40,195 nt of DNA from a virus: IMG/VR virus record IMGVR_UViG_3300036830_000126, positions 1-40,195 of that record. The stretch is one strand, 5' to 3'. The notes under the pieces were generated by a model. The model was given only the letters and a program-made list of their open reading frames with translations. It was not told where the DNA came from and did no database searches. Position 1 is the stretch's first letter. Every line of letters begins with the position of its first letter. Both the position numbers and the translations under genes were made by a program. Positions 16,883 through 24,666 of this stretch are shown one piece after another.

Positions 16883-17128
16883 TCACACCGGTTTCGCGCC
16901 CGACAGCGCCGCCTGCCGCCGAGCAAACAGCGGACAGCCGACATCGTGGAGGAACGCGGCACCCCGCCAGCCCGCGACCCGATCGCGGTAATAGTCCTGC
17001 CGCTCCGTACACTCCGGACACGACACCGTGACGGCGTTCGCGTGCTCGACCACCACGAGCCCGAGCCGGCGGCATCGATCCGGCACCGTGTCCGCGCGCA
17101 TCACATGCAGGAGGAGCGGCCCGCTCAT
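16883..17128 (-). CDS. Small zinc-ribbon-like protein, 81 aa
   Basis: The ATG at 17126-17128 overlaps the previous stop (ATGA). It has CPEC (residues about 37-40) and, further on, HDVGCPLF, giving a possible C2HC metal site. Function unknown; one of many small zinc-ribbon proteins in this genome. Confidence 0.7.
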   Translation of the reverse strand: MSGPLLLHVMRADTVPDRCRRLGLVVVEHANAVTVSCPECTERQDYYRDRVAGWRGAAFLHDVGCPLFARRQAALSGAKPV

Positions 17129-17472
17129 GTGGCCTCCGGATGGCCCGTGAGGATCCGCTCCGACGCCGCGCGCCGCTCGAGCGCCTCAATGTCGGGTTTC
17201 TGCAGCAGCAGCCCCCGCGGCACCCAGGCCGGCGGATACGCGAGCTCCGTAAAGGCGACCTGCCCGCCCGGATTACAGCCCGCCCGATGCGCTTTCGCCG
17301 TCGCCGCGCCGATCCACTCCGCCCCGTCCGCGGCCGCGGGGAATCGCAGCGCGATCAGCCCGCAGATCGCCGCCGCCTCCCCGTCGTCGACGTCGATCAC
17401 ACACGCGCCGAGGAATTGCTCCCCCTCCGGCCGTTGCGCATCGCAGAACGAGAGCCAGAACGTTTTGACCAT
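17125..17472 (-). CDS. Conserved phage protein of the FFWLSF/NPGG type, 115 aa
   Basis: I chose ATG at 17470-17472, which has AAGGGG six bases upstream; an in-frame GTG six codons earlier is less likely. Motifs TFWLSFCDAQRPEGEQFLGACVIDV and CNPGGQVAF match a short protein family recalled from many phages of G+C-rich hosts. Its function is unknown to me. Confidence 0.75.
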   Translation of the reverse strand: MVKTFWLSFCDAQRPEGEQFLGACVIDVDDGEAAAICGLIALRFPAAADGAEWIGAATAKAHRAGCNPGGQVAFTELAYPPAWVPRGLLLQKPDIEALERRAASERILTGHPEAT

Positions 17473-17483
17473 CAAGAACCCCT

Positions 17484-17744
17484 TCACCACTCCGCAAGGA
17501 GCTGCTCCCCGCGCAGCTCACTGATCAACCGGCGCAATGTGTCGCGTTGATGCTCCGGCCGCATGCGGCCGCCGAACAGGCCGATCCCCCGCATCTCCTC
17601 GAGGATGGCATCGAGCGCCGCGCGGCCTGCTGGCGTCACGTCCTCGCCAATCCCGGGCGCCGTCCGATAGCGTTCCGGCCGCGCCTGCAGCCACACCACA
17701 CGCGCCGCATGGCGCTTGCCCGCCCCGCCGCGTCGGATCAACAT
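17484..17744 (-). CDS. Hypothetical 86-aa protein
   Basis: Basic N-terminus followed by two predicted helices (AALDAILEEMRGIGLF, RDTLRRLISELRGEQLLAEW). Between terL and portal in the late operon. No family recognised. Confidence 0.65.
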   Translation of the reverse strand: MLIRRGGAGKRHAARVVWLQARPERYRTAPGIGEDVTPAGRAALDAILEEMRGIGLFGGRMRPEHQRDTLRRLISELRGEQLLAEW

Positions 17745-17757
17745 GCCCCGCTCCTGT

Positions 17758-17853
17758 TCACCATCGCCGCACCTCCGCGACCAGGTGCACGAGCAGACAC
17801 CCCGCCGCGATCGCCGCGACCACGATCCACGCCAGCGTCACCCACACACACAT
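17758..17853 (-). CDS. Small membrane protein, 31 aa
   Basis: An ATG at 17851-17853 preceded by GGGGG starts a peptide that is almost all one membrane helix (WVTLAWIVVAAIAAGCLLVHLVAEV). The frame is open to an ATG at 17955 (65 aa), but that start abuts a 14-bp hairpin and lacks a ribosome-binding site. A holin-like or other membrane role is possible. Confidence 0.5.
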   Translation of the reverse strand: MCVWVTLAWIVVAAIAAGCLLVHLVAEVRRW

Positions 17854-17956
17854 CGAGGCCCCCGCGGGATTCAAGGTTTCGCCGACCCTGCCGATGATCG
17901 GAATGTGCGGCCGCGACGCGCCGCCGTTGTCATAGCCCGGGGTTGCTCCACCCATC

Positions 17957-17992
17957 GGGATCGCCCGGACAGACCACCGTCCGGGCGATCCC
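17957..17992 (-). terminator. Long perfect hairpin after terL
   Basis: Perfect 14-bp stem, GGGATCGCCCGGAC (17957-17970) against GTCCGGGCGATCCC (17979-17992), with an 8-base loop. It begins 9 bases after the terL stop. No T-run follows on the minus strand, so it may be a processing or attenuation structure, or a packaging-related site, and not a classical terminator. Confidence 0.5.
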
Positions 17993-18001
17993 TATTTGCC
18001 C

Positions 18002-19510
18002 TCATCCCCACTTCGATCGCGCCGCCGGCGGCCTCGGCGCCGCCATCGTCACCGGCGCGACCGATTGCGCAAACGTCAACAGAAACGCGTCCGAGTCATC
18101 GGGCGAGGCCTCGCCCCGTGCTTGAATCGACGCCTTCGACTCGATCACGAGCTTTCCGCTTTGGTTCAGGTGAAACCCCGCCAGACACAACTGATCGCAT
18201 AGCTGATCCTCATCGGGAATCGACCCGAGCAGCAGCCAGTGCTTGCCCTGCGCGTGCATGAACGCGCGCATGTTGAGTTGATGCGGATCGGGACTGTCGC
18301 CCCCGAAATTCACCTCGAAGACGTTCGTGTGCCCGAGCGCCTGCAGGCGCGCGACGATCGGCGCCCCGAACGCCGCATCGACGAACAGCGCCGCCAGCTG
18401 GTGCCCCGGCCGTCGATCGGTGAGCAGCTCCGCGCAGATCGCGACCCGCGCCGAGCGATCGGGATCTTTGTCGCCCGGCATCCGGATCGGTTCCCGCACG
18501 CGCCCATCGAGCCCACGCCGGAACCGGATCACGTTCCAGGCCTTGCCCCCGCCGGACACGTCGAACCCCGCCACGAGCGGATCATCGGGGAGCGCCCGTT
18601 GCACCCGATGCCGCGCCGCGTCGACGCGCCCCTTATCGATGTACTGGAGCTCGGACGCCGCCGGCGGGAGCCCGAGGACCCGCACCTTGACGAAGTCAGA
18701 CTCAAGCCCGTAATCGGCGATCCATTGGGCGATCAGTTCCTTGTTGGTGAACCGCGAGGTTCGCCCGTCGACGCGCCGATGGTTCCACCGCGCCGCCTTC
18801 GACCCGAAGCAGACCTTGTAGAACTCGCCCGTGTTCCGGACCGGTTGCCCCCAGGCGAAGATCATCGGCTCGCCGTCGGTCAGGCCGCCGTACGCCGTCG
18901 TCCACACTTCGTCGGGTACTTCGCTCGCCTCATCGAAGACGTACCCGGACGTCGACCGCTTGGCATGTTGGCCAGCGAAGGCCTGCGCGTTCTGCTTTTT
19001 GCAGGTTTGGATCTGACACTTCCACGTGTCCGGGAAGTCTTTCGAGTAGATGCCGCCCTCCATCACGTCGAACCACGGCGCGGTGATGGAGAGCTTTTTC
19101 CAGAACTTGATCGCCGGCCAGGTCCGCGCCTCGAGCTGCGTGTACGTGCCCGCCGTGACGGTCAGATCGCAGTGCGGCCGCGTCGACATGATGAAGTCGA
19201 CGATCCAGCCGCCTTGCGCCGACTTGCCGGTCCCGTGGCCAGAGGTTTCGGCCATCATGATCGGCATCACCGGCTTTTCGCCATCGAACGCGCGTTTCCG
19301 GATCTCCTCGCCGAGCGACTCGAGGAACTCTTTTTGATTGTCATCGGGCCCGAGCTCGCGCTCGAGCGGCCCGGGTTCGCCCCACGGATACGCGCCCATG
19401 ACGAACCGCAACGGATCCGCGTAGCAGCTCCCGACGAACGCCTCGATCTCCGCTTCGATCGTCGCAGCCGTCGGCGCGATCGTCTCAGCCGCGACGCCGC
19501 GCCGTTTCAT
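18002..19510 (-). CDS. terL: Terminase large subunit, 502 aa
   Basis: Packaging ATPase/nuclease. Walker A SGHGTGKS at residues 90-97, Walker B YVFDEA with D193/E194, a coupling region near 210-225, and a C-terminal RNase H-like nuclease with acidic residues D317 (GFDVSGGG), D378 (FVDAAFG) and D471-D474 (DDSDAF). Start ATG at 19508-19510 overlaps the 35-aa gene stop (ATGA). The terS-like gene is about 1 kb upstream in the same operon. Headful or cos packaging cannot be decided from this sequence alone. Confidence 0.95.
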   Translation of the reverse strand: MKRRGVAAETIAPTAATIEAEIEAFVGSCYADPLRFVMGAYPWGEPGPLERELGPDDNQKEFLESLGEEIRKRAFDGEKPVMPIMMAETSGHGTGKSAQGGWIVDFIMSTRPHCDLTVTAGTYTQLEARTWPAIKFWKKLSITAPWFDVMEGGIYSKDFPDTWKCQIQTCKKQNAQAFAGQHAKRSTSGYVFDEASEVPDEVWTTAYGGLTDGEPMIFAWGQPVRNTGEFYKVCFGSKAARWNHRRVDGRTSRFTNKELIAQWIADYGLESDFVKVRVLGLPPAASELQYIDKGRVDAARHRVQRALPDDPLVAGFDVSGGGKAWNVIRFRRGLDGRVREPIRMPGDKDPDRSARVAICAELLTDRRPGHQLAALFVDAAFGAPIVARLQALGHTNVFEVNFGGDSPDPHQLNMRAFMHAQGKHWLLLGSIPDEDQLCDQLCLAGFHLNQSGKLVIESKASIQARGEASPDDSDAFLLTFAQSVAPVTMAAPRPPAARSKWG

Positions 19511-19614
19511 TTCTCGCCCATCCCGCGCGCGATCACGAAGATCAGCCAACACAGGGCCAGGCCCACGATCAAGACCGCTTCGGGCATCGTGAGCCGCTCG
19601 AGGCCGGGAATCAT
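19507..19614 (-). CDS. Small single-pass membrane protein, 35 aa
   Basis: ATG at 19612-19614 overlaps the upstream stop and its TGA overlaps the terL start, both as ATGA. After a short polar N-terminus, residues about 12-28 are a membrane helix (AVLIVGLALCWLIFVIA) followed by RGMGEK. Coupling at both ends supports it as a real gene. Function unknown. Confidence 0.65.
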   Translation of the reverse strand: MIPGLERLTMPEAVLIVGLALCWLIFVIARGMGEK

Positions 19615-19829
19615 AGCCGCACCACGAACCGCCGCGGCACCGGGATCCGGATCGTCGTGCCCTTCGGAAATTCCTGATCGAGCGTGAACGGGATCACGTC
19701 ACCGACGGCCCCGTAGATCCCCGCGAGCTCGATCCGCATCGCGCGGTTTTCTCGCGCCAGCCTCCGGACCGCCCGCAGGAGCTCCGCCCGTGACAGCCCC
19801 GCCAGCGGCCGCCGCCGTTTGAGCGTCAC
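19611..19829 (-). CDS. Hypothetical 72-aa protein
   Basis: GTG at 19827-19829 overlaps the upstream stop (GTGA). Basic helical N-terminal half (LSRAELLRAVRRLARENRAMR, coiled-coil-like), then a beta segment (GTTIRIPVPRRFVVRL). Possibly DNA-binding. Not recognised. Confidence 0.65.
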   Translation of the reverse strand: MTLKRRRPLAGLSRAELLRAVRRLARENRAMRIELAGIYGAVGDVIPFTLDQEFPKGTTIRIPVPRRFVVRL

Positions 19830-20032
19830 GACGCCCACCGGCCGCGATAGCCCTTGAGCGCCGCCCGCGCCTCGCCCTGTAGGTTCTCGTACGCCATCTC
19901 GAGCGACTCCTCATACGAGAGCCCGTACTGCTTTTCGGCCGCGCGCCGCAGCTGTTCCGGACGCATGTACTTCGTAATGCGCAGCAGTGCGAACCGAAAG
20001 CGCGCCTCGTAATCGACCCGCGGCTTGCTCAC
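19826..20032 (-). CDS. Hypothetical 68-aa protein
   Basis: GTG start at 20030-20032, GTGA overlap. Mixed helix-rich sequence (ARFRFALLRITKYMRPEQLRRAAEK, SYEESLEMAYENLQGEARAALKG). Between terS and terL; unrecognised. Confidence 0.68.
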   Translation of the reverse strand: MSKPRVDYEARFRFALLRITKYMRPEQLRRAAEKQYGLSYEESLEMAYENLQGEARAALKGYRGRWAS

Positions 20033-20280
20033 TTGTCCGCCTTGCCGCGTGGCGGATAGCTGCGTTTCATCTCCGGCAGATCCGGCCAGGTCGCCTCGAC
20101 GACCGGCCCCGTGAGCGGCGCCGCGAGCTCCGGATCGACCGCCATCAGCGCCGCGTAGACCGCCAGGACCGTGTGCCGCAGCCGATCCCGCGCCGGTTCG
20201 CTCAGGTCCGCATACGTCCGCGTCGTCTCTTCGCCCGCCTGCAGCGCCGCCGCCACCGCGTCGACATCAGGAAGCACCAT
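20029..20280 (-). CDS. Hypothetical 83-aa protein
   Basis: ATG at 20278-20280, 12 bases after the previous gene. Mostly helical with an Ala/Leu-rich centre (RHTVLAVYAALMAVDPEL). Linked to its neighbour by GTGA. No family recognised. Confidence 0.66.
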   Translation of the reverse strand: MVLPDVDAVAAALQAGEETTRTYADLSEPARDRLRHTVLAVYAALMAVDPELAAPLTGPVVEATWPDLPEMKRSYPPRGKADK

Positions 20281-20292
20281 GCCCCGCCCCCT

Positions 20293-20502
20293 TCACCAGA
20301 AGTCCCCCGGATCGTCGTCGAGTTCAATCTCCGCGACGTCCGCCACCGCCACCGCGATCCGCTCGCTCCCCGACGTCCGCCACATCACCACGTCCACGCC
20401 CGTGCAAACCAGCGGCAGTCGCACGCCGCCGATAATCAGCGTGCGCCCCCGCGTCCGCAGCGACAACCGCACCGTGACCGTCTCACACCCCGGCTCGATC
20501 AC
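20293..20502 (-). CDS. Hypothetical 69-aa beta-rich protein
   Basis: GTG at 20500-20502 overlaps the terS stop (GTGA). Alternating Val/Thr/Arg strands (VTVRLSLRTRGRTLIIGG, GVDVVMW, IAVAVADVAEIELDDD). No Cys motif. Function unknown. Confidence 0.65.
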   Translation of the reverse strand: MIEPGCETVTVRLSLRTRGRTLIIGGVRLPLVCTGVDVVMWRTSGSERIAVAVADVAEIELDDDPGDFW

Positions 20503-21032
20503 GAGGCCGCCGGTAGATCCCCGACCCGCCGCCGCGCCGCCACCAGGCGCGCGACCCGCGCCTCCGCCGTGACGTCTTTCAGTTCGATCTTGTCGACGAG
20601 CAGCCCGAAGTGCTTCGCGAGCAGCTCGAGCGCCTTCACCTTGTCCCAGAACTTGATCTTGTGGACGAGATCCGTTTTGCCGTCGCCCGCCTCGACGTTC
20701 TTGATCACCGCCTCGAATCCCGCGAGACAGCTCCGCGCTTTCGCCGGCAGCTTCGCGATCTGTTTCAGCTCGCCTTTTGCCGTCCAGAACGACCCGGGAT
20801 CGCAGAACCCGATCCGCCCGAGCTCACCGATCACATGCGCCGCCTCGATCCCGGCGGCCTCGAGCGCGCGCGCTTCAGCCTCGCGCCGGGCCCGCGTCTT
20901 TTTCGTCTGGTAGCCTTTCGGCATCCCCGCGCCCGGCCGCTTGCCCCCCGCTGTCGTCGCGCCGGGTTTTTTCAAATCTTTCAAACGGCGCCGAGTCACT
21001 GCCGGCGCGTGTGCCGACCGCTTGCGAGCCAT
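20499..21032 (-). CDS. terS: Terminase small subunit-like protein, 177 aa
   Basis: The N-terminus is basic (RKRSAHAPAVTRRRLKDLKKP, GGKRPGAGMPKGYQTKKTRARRE), fitting a DNA-binding arm. Then a helix and the segment FWTAKGELKQIAKLPAKARSCLAGFEAV, and a C-terminal KIKFWDKVKALELLAKHFGLL, a motif I associate with terminase small subunits. The gene opens the packaging operon. A GAGGGGG site lies before the ATG, next to an 8-bp perfect hairpin (21042-21060). Confidence 0.85.
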   Translation of the reverse strand: MARKRSAHAPAVTRRRLKDLKKPGATTAGGKRPGAGMPKGYQTKKTRARREAEARALEAAGIEAAHVIGELGRIGFCDPGSFWTAKGELKQIAKLPAKARSCLAGFEAVIKNVEAGDGKTDLVHKIKFWDKVKALELLAKHFGLLVDKIELKDVTAEARVARLVAARRRVGDLPAAS

Positions 21033-21086
21033 TCGGACCCCCTCGCGCGACGCGCGCGAGCGTCGCCTTTGCCATCCGGAGCTTGA

Positions 21087-21422
21087 TCATTCGCCCTTCT
21101 CGAGCCGCAACAAGCGGCGCCGCAGCACCCGCAGCGCCAACGTGCGCCGCAACGTGATCCCCGTCCGATGGATCCGCAGCGATCGTGCGCGGAGCCCCAT
21201 CGCCGCCGCAACCGCACTGAGTCGCACGCGTTCCGCGAGCAGCGCCCGCACGTGCCGCCGCGCTTCCTGCGGACTGACGATCGATCCGAGCCGCACACGC
21301 CCCGCGCGCCGATCGGCCCGCCAGTCGCGCATGTACTGCGTATTCGCCGCGGTGCACGGCGGACAGCGACAGCCGGCGTGATACGCGGCCCGCTCGCCGT
21401 GTCGGCGATCGCGGTCACGCAT
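21087..21422 (-). CDS. Phage DNA-binding-type protein with HGxRAxYxxGCRCxxC motif, 111 aa
   Basis: The start is ATG at 21420-21422. The N-terminus has HGERAAYHAGCRCPPCTAANTQYMRDWRA, a pattern common in actinophage and proteobacterial phage proteins. The C-terminal half looks like a helix-turn-helix (SAVAAAMGLRARSLRIHR). Likely a transcription regulator or terminase-associated DNA-binding protein at the head of the late operon. Highly Arg-rich. Confidence 0.7.
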   Translation of the reverse strand: MRDRDRRHGERAAYHAGCRCPPCTAANTQYMRDWRADRRAGRVRLGSIVSPQEARRHVRALLAERVRLSAVAAAMGLRARSLRIHRTGITLRRTLALRVLRRRLLRLEKGE

Positions 21423-21644
21423 GGCGAGAGAGGACGTCACCGGGCAGCATGACGCCCTCCGTCTGTGGCGGGATCCAATGGGAGCGCAGCGACGCGCATA
21501 GACCGGCGTGAACGTTCCTAGCGTGCCGCCGATCGCGCCGCGTGCGCGCGCGCCGCCCGCGAAAACATGACAAAGGGTGTGAAACCCGCACCGAGATCGC
21601 CCCCTAGAATCGAGCAAATCGACCGATTCTTGAGGGGTTACTGC
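21423..21644. promoter_or_regulatory. Divergent control region between late and PAP2 operons
   Basis: 222 bases separate the leftward late operon start (21422) from the rightward HTH gene (21645). The frame of the HTH gene is open upstream to 21567. TAGAAT (about 21605-21610) could be a rightward -10, but the -35 at the right spacing is poor. I see no strong leftward promoter. Confidence 0.45.
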
Positions 21645-21929
21645 ATGGCGATCGAGCCCGTGCCCATGGAAGAACGTTTGCTAGAAGTGTCGTCCGTCGC
21701 CCACCGCTTGAGCGTGTCGCGTGACTACGTGTACGCGCTGATCCGCGAGGGACATCTGCCCGGCCATCGGTTGCCGAACACGCATTGGCGGGTGAAGTAC
21801 ACCGACCTGCAGACGTTCATCGAAGCCACACGGCGGCCCGCCGTGCCACGCCTGCGGACGGGCGATCACGCAGACCCCGCGCCGCGGCCCACGGGTGTCT
21901 CTGCGATCGCCCGTTCTCGGACCCACTGA
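21645..21929 (+). CDS. Excisionase/AlpA-like helix-turn-helix protein, 94 aa
   Basis: I chose ATG at 21645, preceded by GAGGGG at a good distance. Residues about 11-55 form a MerR/excisionase-type HTH: LLEVSSVAHRLSVSRDYVYALIREGHLPGHRLPN, then WRVKYTDLQTFIE. The C-terminal third is disordered. First gene of a plus-strand operon. It may be the excisionase, though it lies 10 kb from int. The 73-aa HTH protein at 30382 is the other candidate. Confidence 0.8.
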   Translation: MAIEPVPMEERLLEVSSVAHRLSVSRDYVYALIREGHLPGHRLPNTHWRVKYTDLQTFIEATRRPAVPRLRTGDHADPAPRPTGVSAIARSRTH

Positions 21930-21945
21930 CGAAGGACCCGCCCGA

Positions 21946-22206
21946 ATGGCTGACAAGCCGAGCGTTGGCCGCACCGTGCACTATGTCGCGTATGGCACCC
22001 CCGGCGGAGAATTCCCCGCCGGCGTCTGTCGCGCCGGCGTGATCACCGAAGTCGGGATCCCCCTCGGGACGACCACGACGCCCGACGTGCACGATCGCAT
22101 CGGGATCATGGTCGCAAACCCCACCGGCCTGTTCTTCAATCGCGGCATTCGCTACGACGAGGGCAAGGCCCCTGGCACCTGGCACTGGCCCGAGCGCACG
22201 CCGTGA
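21946..22206 (+). CDS. Conserved phage protein (HYVAYGTPGGE / PTGLFFN type), 86 aa
   Basis: ATG at 21946 with GAAGGA upstream. Contains HYVAYGTPGGEFPAGVCRAGVITEV, VANPTGLFFN and APGTWHWPE, a small conserved family recalled from many actinophages and soil phages, function unknown. The stop overlaps the next GTG (GTGA). Confidence 0.75.
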   Translation: MADKPSVGRTVHYVAYGTPGGEFPAGVCRAGVITEVGIPLGTTTTPDVHDRIGIMVANPTGLFFNRGIRYDEGKAPGTWHWPERTP

Positions 22207-22655
22207 TCACCGGCACGTATCGGCGGTACCGCGCCCTCGCCAACCGCCTGCCGCTCCTCGTCACGAAACAACGCCGCCTCGCGGCCCGGATCGCCACCGT
22301 CGCCGACGACGTGCGCGACGAGAAGGATCTCCGCGCCAAGATCGACGCGCTCCTGATCCGCGCCGGCCTCGCGAAAGGCGATTTCGTGACGTGCGCCGGG
22401 TACGACGTCCGCCACAACGAACGCGACGGCCAGCAGTCGATCAACGAGACGACGTTGACGGTCCTGCTCATGACGGAAGGGATTGACGCCGAGCTGATCG
22501 CGCGCGTCATCACCGCCGCGACCGACACCGCCGAGACCGCGAAGTTTGCGACCGTGACGCCGAGCAAAGGCGCCACGGTGCGCCAGCCCCCAGTACGCGG
22601 GCGCCGCACGCCGCCGGCGCGACGGCGCTCGCCCTCCCCCTCGAGGAGCACATGA
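22203..22655 (+). CDS. Conserved phage protein, 150 aa
   Basis: GTG start overlaps the preceding stop (GTGA), and its own stop overlaps the next ATG. Helical N-terminus with an acidic/basic mix, then GDFVTCAGYDVRHNERDGQQSINE and TAKFATVTPSKGATVR, resembling a phage family recalled from other genomes whose function is unknown to me. C-terminal 20 residues are Pro/Arg-rich. Confidence 0.75.
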   Translation: MITGTYRRYRALANRLPLLVTKQRRLAARIATVADDVRDEKDLRAKIDALLIRAGLAKGDFVTCAGYDVRHNERDGQQSINETTLTVLLMTEGIDAELIARVITAATDTAETAKFATVTPSKGATVRQPPVRGRRTPPARRRSPSPSRST

Positions 22656-23284
22656 CCACGAGCGCCCCGATCGTCCCCAACCGATCCGACATCGTCAGCG
22701 CATGCTGTACCGCGCACCCGCACGCGTTCCCGCCGGGCGCGTTGAACGACCCGGCCCGGCTGAAACTCTTGCAGACGGTGATCGTCCCGGCCCTCGATCA
22801 GGCCGATCCCGGGCGCTGGGGTGTCCTCACGAAGACCGACCAGCCGATCGACGGCGGGTACGTCATCCCGTGCGATATCGCCGCGTACCGGTACCCGACC
22901 GGCCAGGTCGCGACCGTGGACGTGTTGACCGCGACCGGCGCGAATTGGCAGGTCCAGGCGTACGTCGACAACGACGCGTGGGTGTGGACCGCCGTCGACG
23001 TCCCCGCGCCGGCGACCGATCCGAGTGAACCCGTGTGGTACGCCCCCGATCAGCCAATCATCGGCGTCGCCGAGCTCCCGCCCGAAATCGTCGCGACCCT
23101 GATCCCGCAGCCGTCCGGCCAATGGGTATTGATTGATGGGACCGGCGCGATCGTCAGCGTGCAGCCCGACGGATCGCGGGAGTGGCGAAACGCCGTCGGC
23201 CCGTGGGAACTCGCCGACCGCGCGACCGCGTTGATCTATCGCGGCGCCGGCCCCACCTACATCGTGATCGTGCGGCCGCGATGA
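22652..23284 (+). CDS. Conserved phage protein, 210 aa
   Basis: ATG at 22652 overlaps the previous stop. The N-terminal domain (TAHPHAFPPGALND, LKLLQTVIVPALDQADPGRWGVLTKTD, YVIPCDIAAYRYPTG, VDVLTATG) is a pattern common in phages of G+C-rich hosts, often near lysis genes. The C-terminus is Pro-rich with a beta domain (QWVLIDGTGAIVSV). Function unknown. It may have a role in entry, lysis or the virion. Confidence 0.75.
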   Translation: MTTSAPIVPNRSDIVSACCTAHPHAFPPGALNDPARLKLLQTVIVPALDQADPGRWGVLTKTDQPIDGGYVIPCDIAAYRYPTGQVATVDVLTATGANWQVQAYVDNDAWVWTAVDVPAPATDPSEPVWYAPDQPIIGVAELPPEIVATLIPQPSGQWVLIDGTGAIVSVQPDGSREWRNAVGPWELADRATALIYRGAGPTYIVIVRPR

Positions 23285-23775
23285 CCCCCCGTCGCGCGCT
23301 CGAGGCGTGCGCGCTGATCGTCACGCTCGCGACGCCGGCCGCCGCCCAGGTCGGCCCCGACACGCCGATCCGTAACGCCGTCCGCCTCGAGTCGCCAACC
23401 GCGCGCACCGCTGCCGATTGGTTGTCGACCGGCCTGGTGATTGCCTCGCTTGTCCTCCCGTGCGCCGTCCTCAATCGATCGTGGCGGTGCGCCACAAATC
23501 AAGCCCTCCAGGTCGGGACCGGTATCGTGACCGCGGAAGTGACGAAGCACGTCGTGCATCGCACGCGCCCGAACGGCCACGACAATAAGAGCTGGTTTTC
23601 TGAGCACACCATGCTGGCGTGCCTCGGTGATTTGCAGTCGACCGTGTTCGCGATCTGCCCCGCCGTCGGCCTACTCCGCCTCGAGGCCGATCAACACTAT
23701 TCAACCGACGTCGCCGGCGGATTCGCGGCCGCCGTCCTGATCCATACGACGGTCGGACGCTGGCGCCGGCGCTAG
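23281..23775 (+). CDS. Secreted PAP2-superfamily phosphatase-like protein, 164 aa
   Basis: ATG at 23281 overlaps the upstream stop. Residues 1-23 are a signal peptide (hydrophobic core ALIVTLATPAAAQ, Ala-x-Ala cleavage). The PAP2 signature is nearly complete: K89-x6-R96P97, S107-E-H109 where the family usually has SGH, and R133-x5-H139-x3-D143. PAP2 enzymes dephosphorylate lipid phosphates, including undecaprenyl pyrophosphate. A phage version could disturb cell-wall lipid cycling or assist lysis (inference). It converges with the early operon. Confidence 0.87.
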   Translation: MTPRRALEACALIVTLATPAAAQVGPDTPIRNAVRLESPTARTAADWLSTGLVIASLVLPCAVLNRSWRCATNQALQVGTGIVTAEVTKHVVHRTRPNGHDNKSWFSEHTMLACLGDLQSTVFAICPAVGLLRLEADQHYSTDVAGGFAAAVLIHTTVGRWRRR

Positions 23776-23778
23776 GGT

Positions 23779-24033
23779 TCACCAGACCTCGAGCGATCGC
23801 GCCATGTCCCGCAGCTCCCCGGCGATCGCTTTCGCGCGGCCGCGCTGTGTCGCGTACAGGTCCCCGTCGAGCCGCCCGATCACTTCGTAGGTGGTAAAGC
23901 GCATCGAGCAGCCCGTGCACCGGCGCCGGCGCCGGATCTCCGTGCCCTCGAGGTTCGCCCGCGTATCGATCACCCGCACGGCGCGAGAGCCGCACCCGGG
24001 ACAGACGAACCCGTGATGCTCGTGATCGCTCAG
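23779..24033 (-). CDS. NrdR-like zinc-ribbon protein, CTG start, 84 aa
   Basis: Zinc ribbon with C11-x2-C14 (CPGC) and C39-x2-C42 (CTGC), and the typical NrdR run [19 protein letters not shown]...MRFTTYE. The ATP-cone domain of NrdR is absent. To include the first CxxC, translation must begin at CTG 24031-24033, which overlaps the preceding stop as CTGA, the same spacing as other genes here. The first normal start (GTG at 23979) would lose half of the zinc site. Last gene of the early operon, converging on the PAP2 gene. Confidence 0.78.
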   Translation of the reverse strand: MSDHEHHGFVCPGCGSRAVRVIDTRANLEGTEIRRRRRCTGCSMRFTTYEVIGRLDGDLYATQRGRAKAIAGELRDMARSLEVW

Positions 24034-24380
24034 TGCGCCCCCCGCTCGAGTTCGCGCGCCTTCTCGAGCAGCACCGCCGCAAGCGTCCGCGCGTGCGCCG
24101 CCGGCAACGCCAAAAACGCCACCGGCTTCCCGAATTCAAACCGCACGACGCCCTGCGATCGATCGGCCGCGATCGCCACCGAGAGCTCGCCCTCATCGTC
24201 CGGATCAAGCTTCCCGTACGGAAATGCCCCCGTCGGGCCCACCACGCGCGTCGTCGACGCGCCGAGCGCATAGACGCGGCAGAGCACCGGATACCCCACG
24301 CCGTTCTGGAACGCGAGGCGCCGCAACTCTTGGCGCACCGCCGAGGGAATGTCGGCGTCGACCACGTCAGCCACGATCAC
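24030..24380 (-). CDS. Hypothetical 116-aa early protein
   Basis: GTG start at 24378-24380. Motifs [25 protein letters not shown] and [19 protein letters not shown] read like a small alpha/beta domain. The N-terminal MIVADVV lies in a duplicated gene boundary shared with the gene at 24367-24666. No named family recognised. Confidence 0.72.
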   Translation of the reverse strand: MIVADVVDADIPSAVRQELRRLAFQNGVGYPVLCRVYALGASTTRVVGPTGAFPYGKLDPDDEGELSVAIAADRSQGVVRFEFGKPVAFLALPAAHARTLAAVLLEKARELERGAH

Positions 24381-24666
24381 CCACTACTCGCCGCGCCGCG
24401 CAGGGGATACACACTTTCATCGGCGCCCGCGGCATATGCGGCCGATGCACGATCGCCCGCCGGCAGTCGTGACACCACGTCAAGACATCCTCCGCGGGAT
24501 AGTGCGACGGCGGGAACCCGCACACCACCATCCCGGCCCGCTCCGCCCGCGTGACGTCGAGCACGGCCACGCCCGCCGGCAGCGCCAGGCCGCGCGCGCG
24601 CAGGTCCTCGACCACGCCCGGCGTCACCCCGAACACCAGGGCCCGCCCGGCGTCAGGCACGATCAC
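24367..24666 (-). CDS. Small CxxC-containing early protein, 99 aa
   Basis: GTG at 24664-24666. Residues 1-40 (MIVPDAGRALVFGV, LRARGLALPAGVAVLDV) form a small alpha/beta unit. C-terminal Cys pairs (WCHDCRRA and KVCIPCAARR) look like a zinc-binding site. The stop overlaps the next gene by 14 bases within the duplicated boundary element. Confidence 0.72.
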   Translation of the reverse strand: MIVPDAGRALVFGVTPGVVEDLRARGLALPAGVAVLDVTRAERAGMVVCGFPPSHYPAEDVLTWCHDCRRAIVHRPHMPRAPMKVCIPCAARRVVGDRG

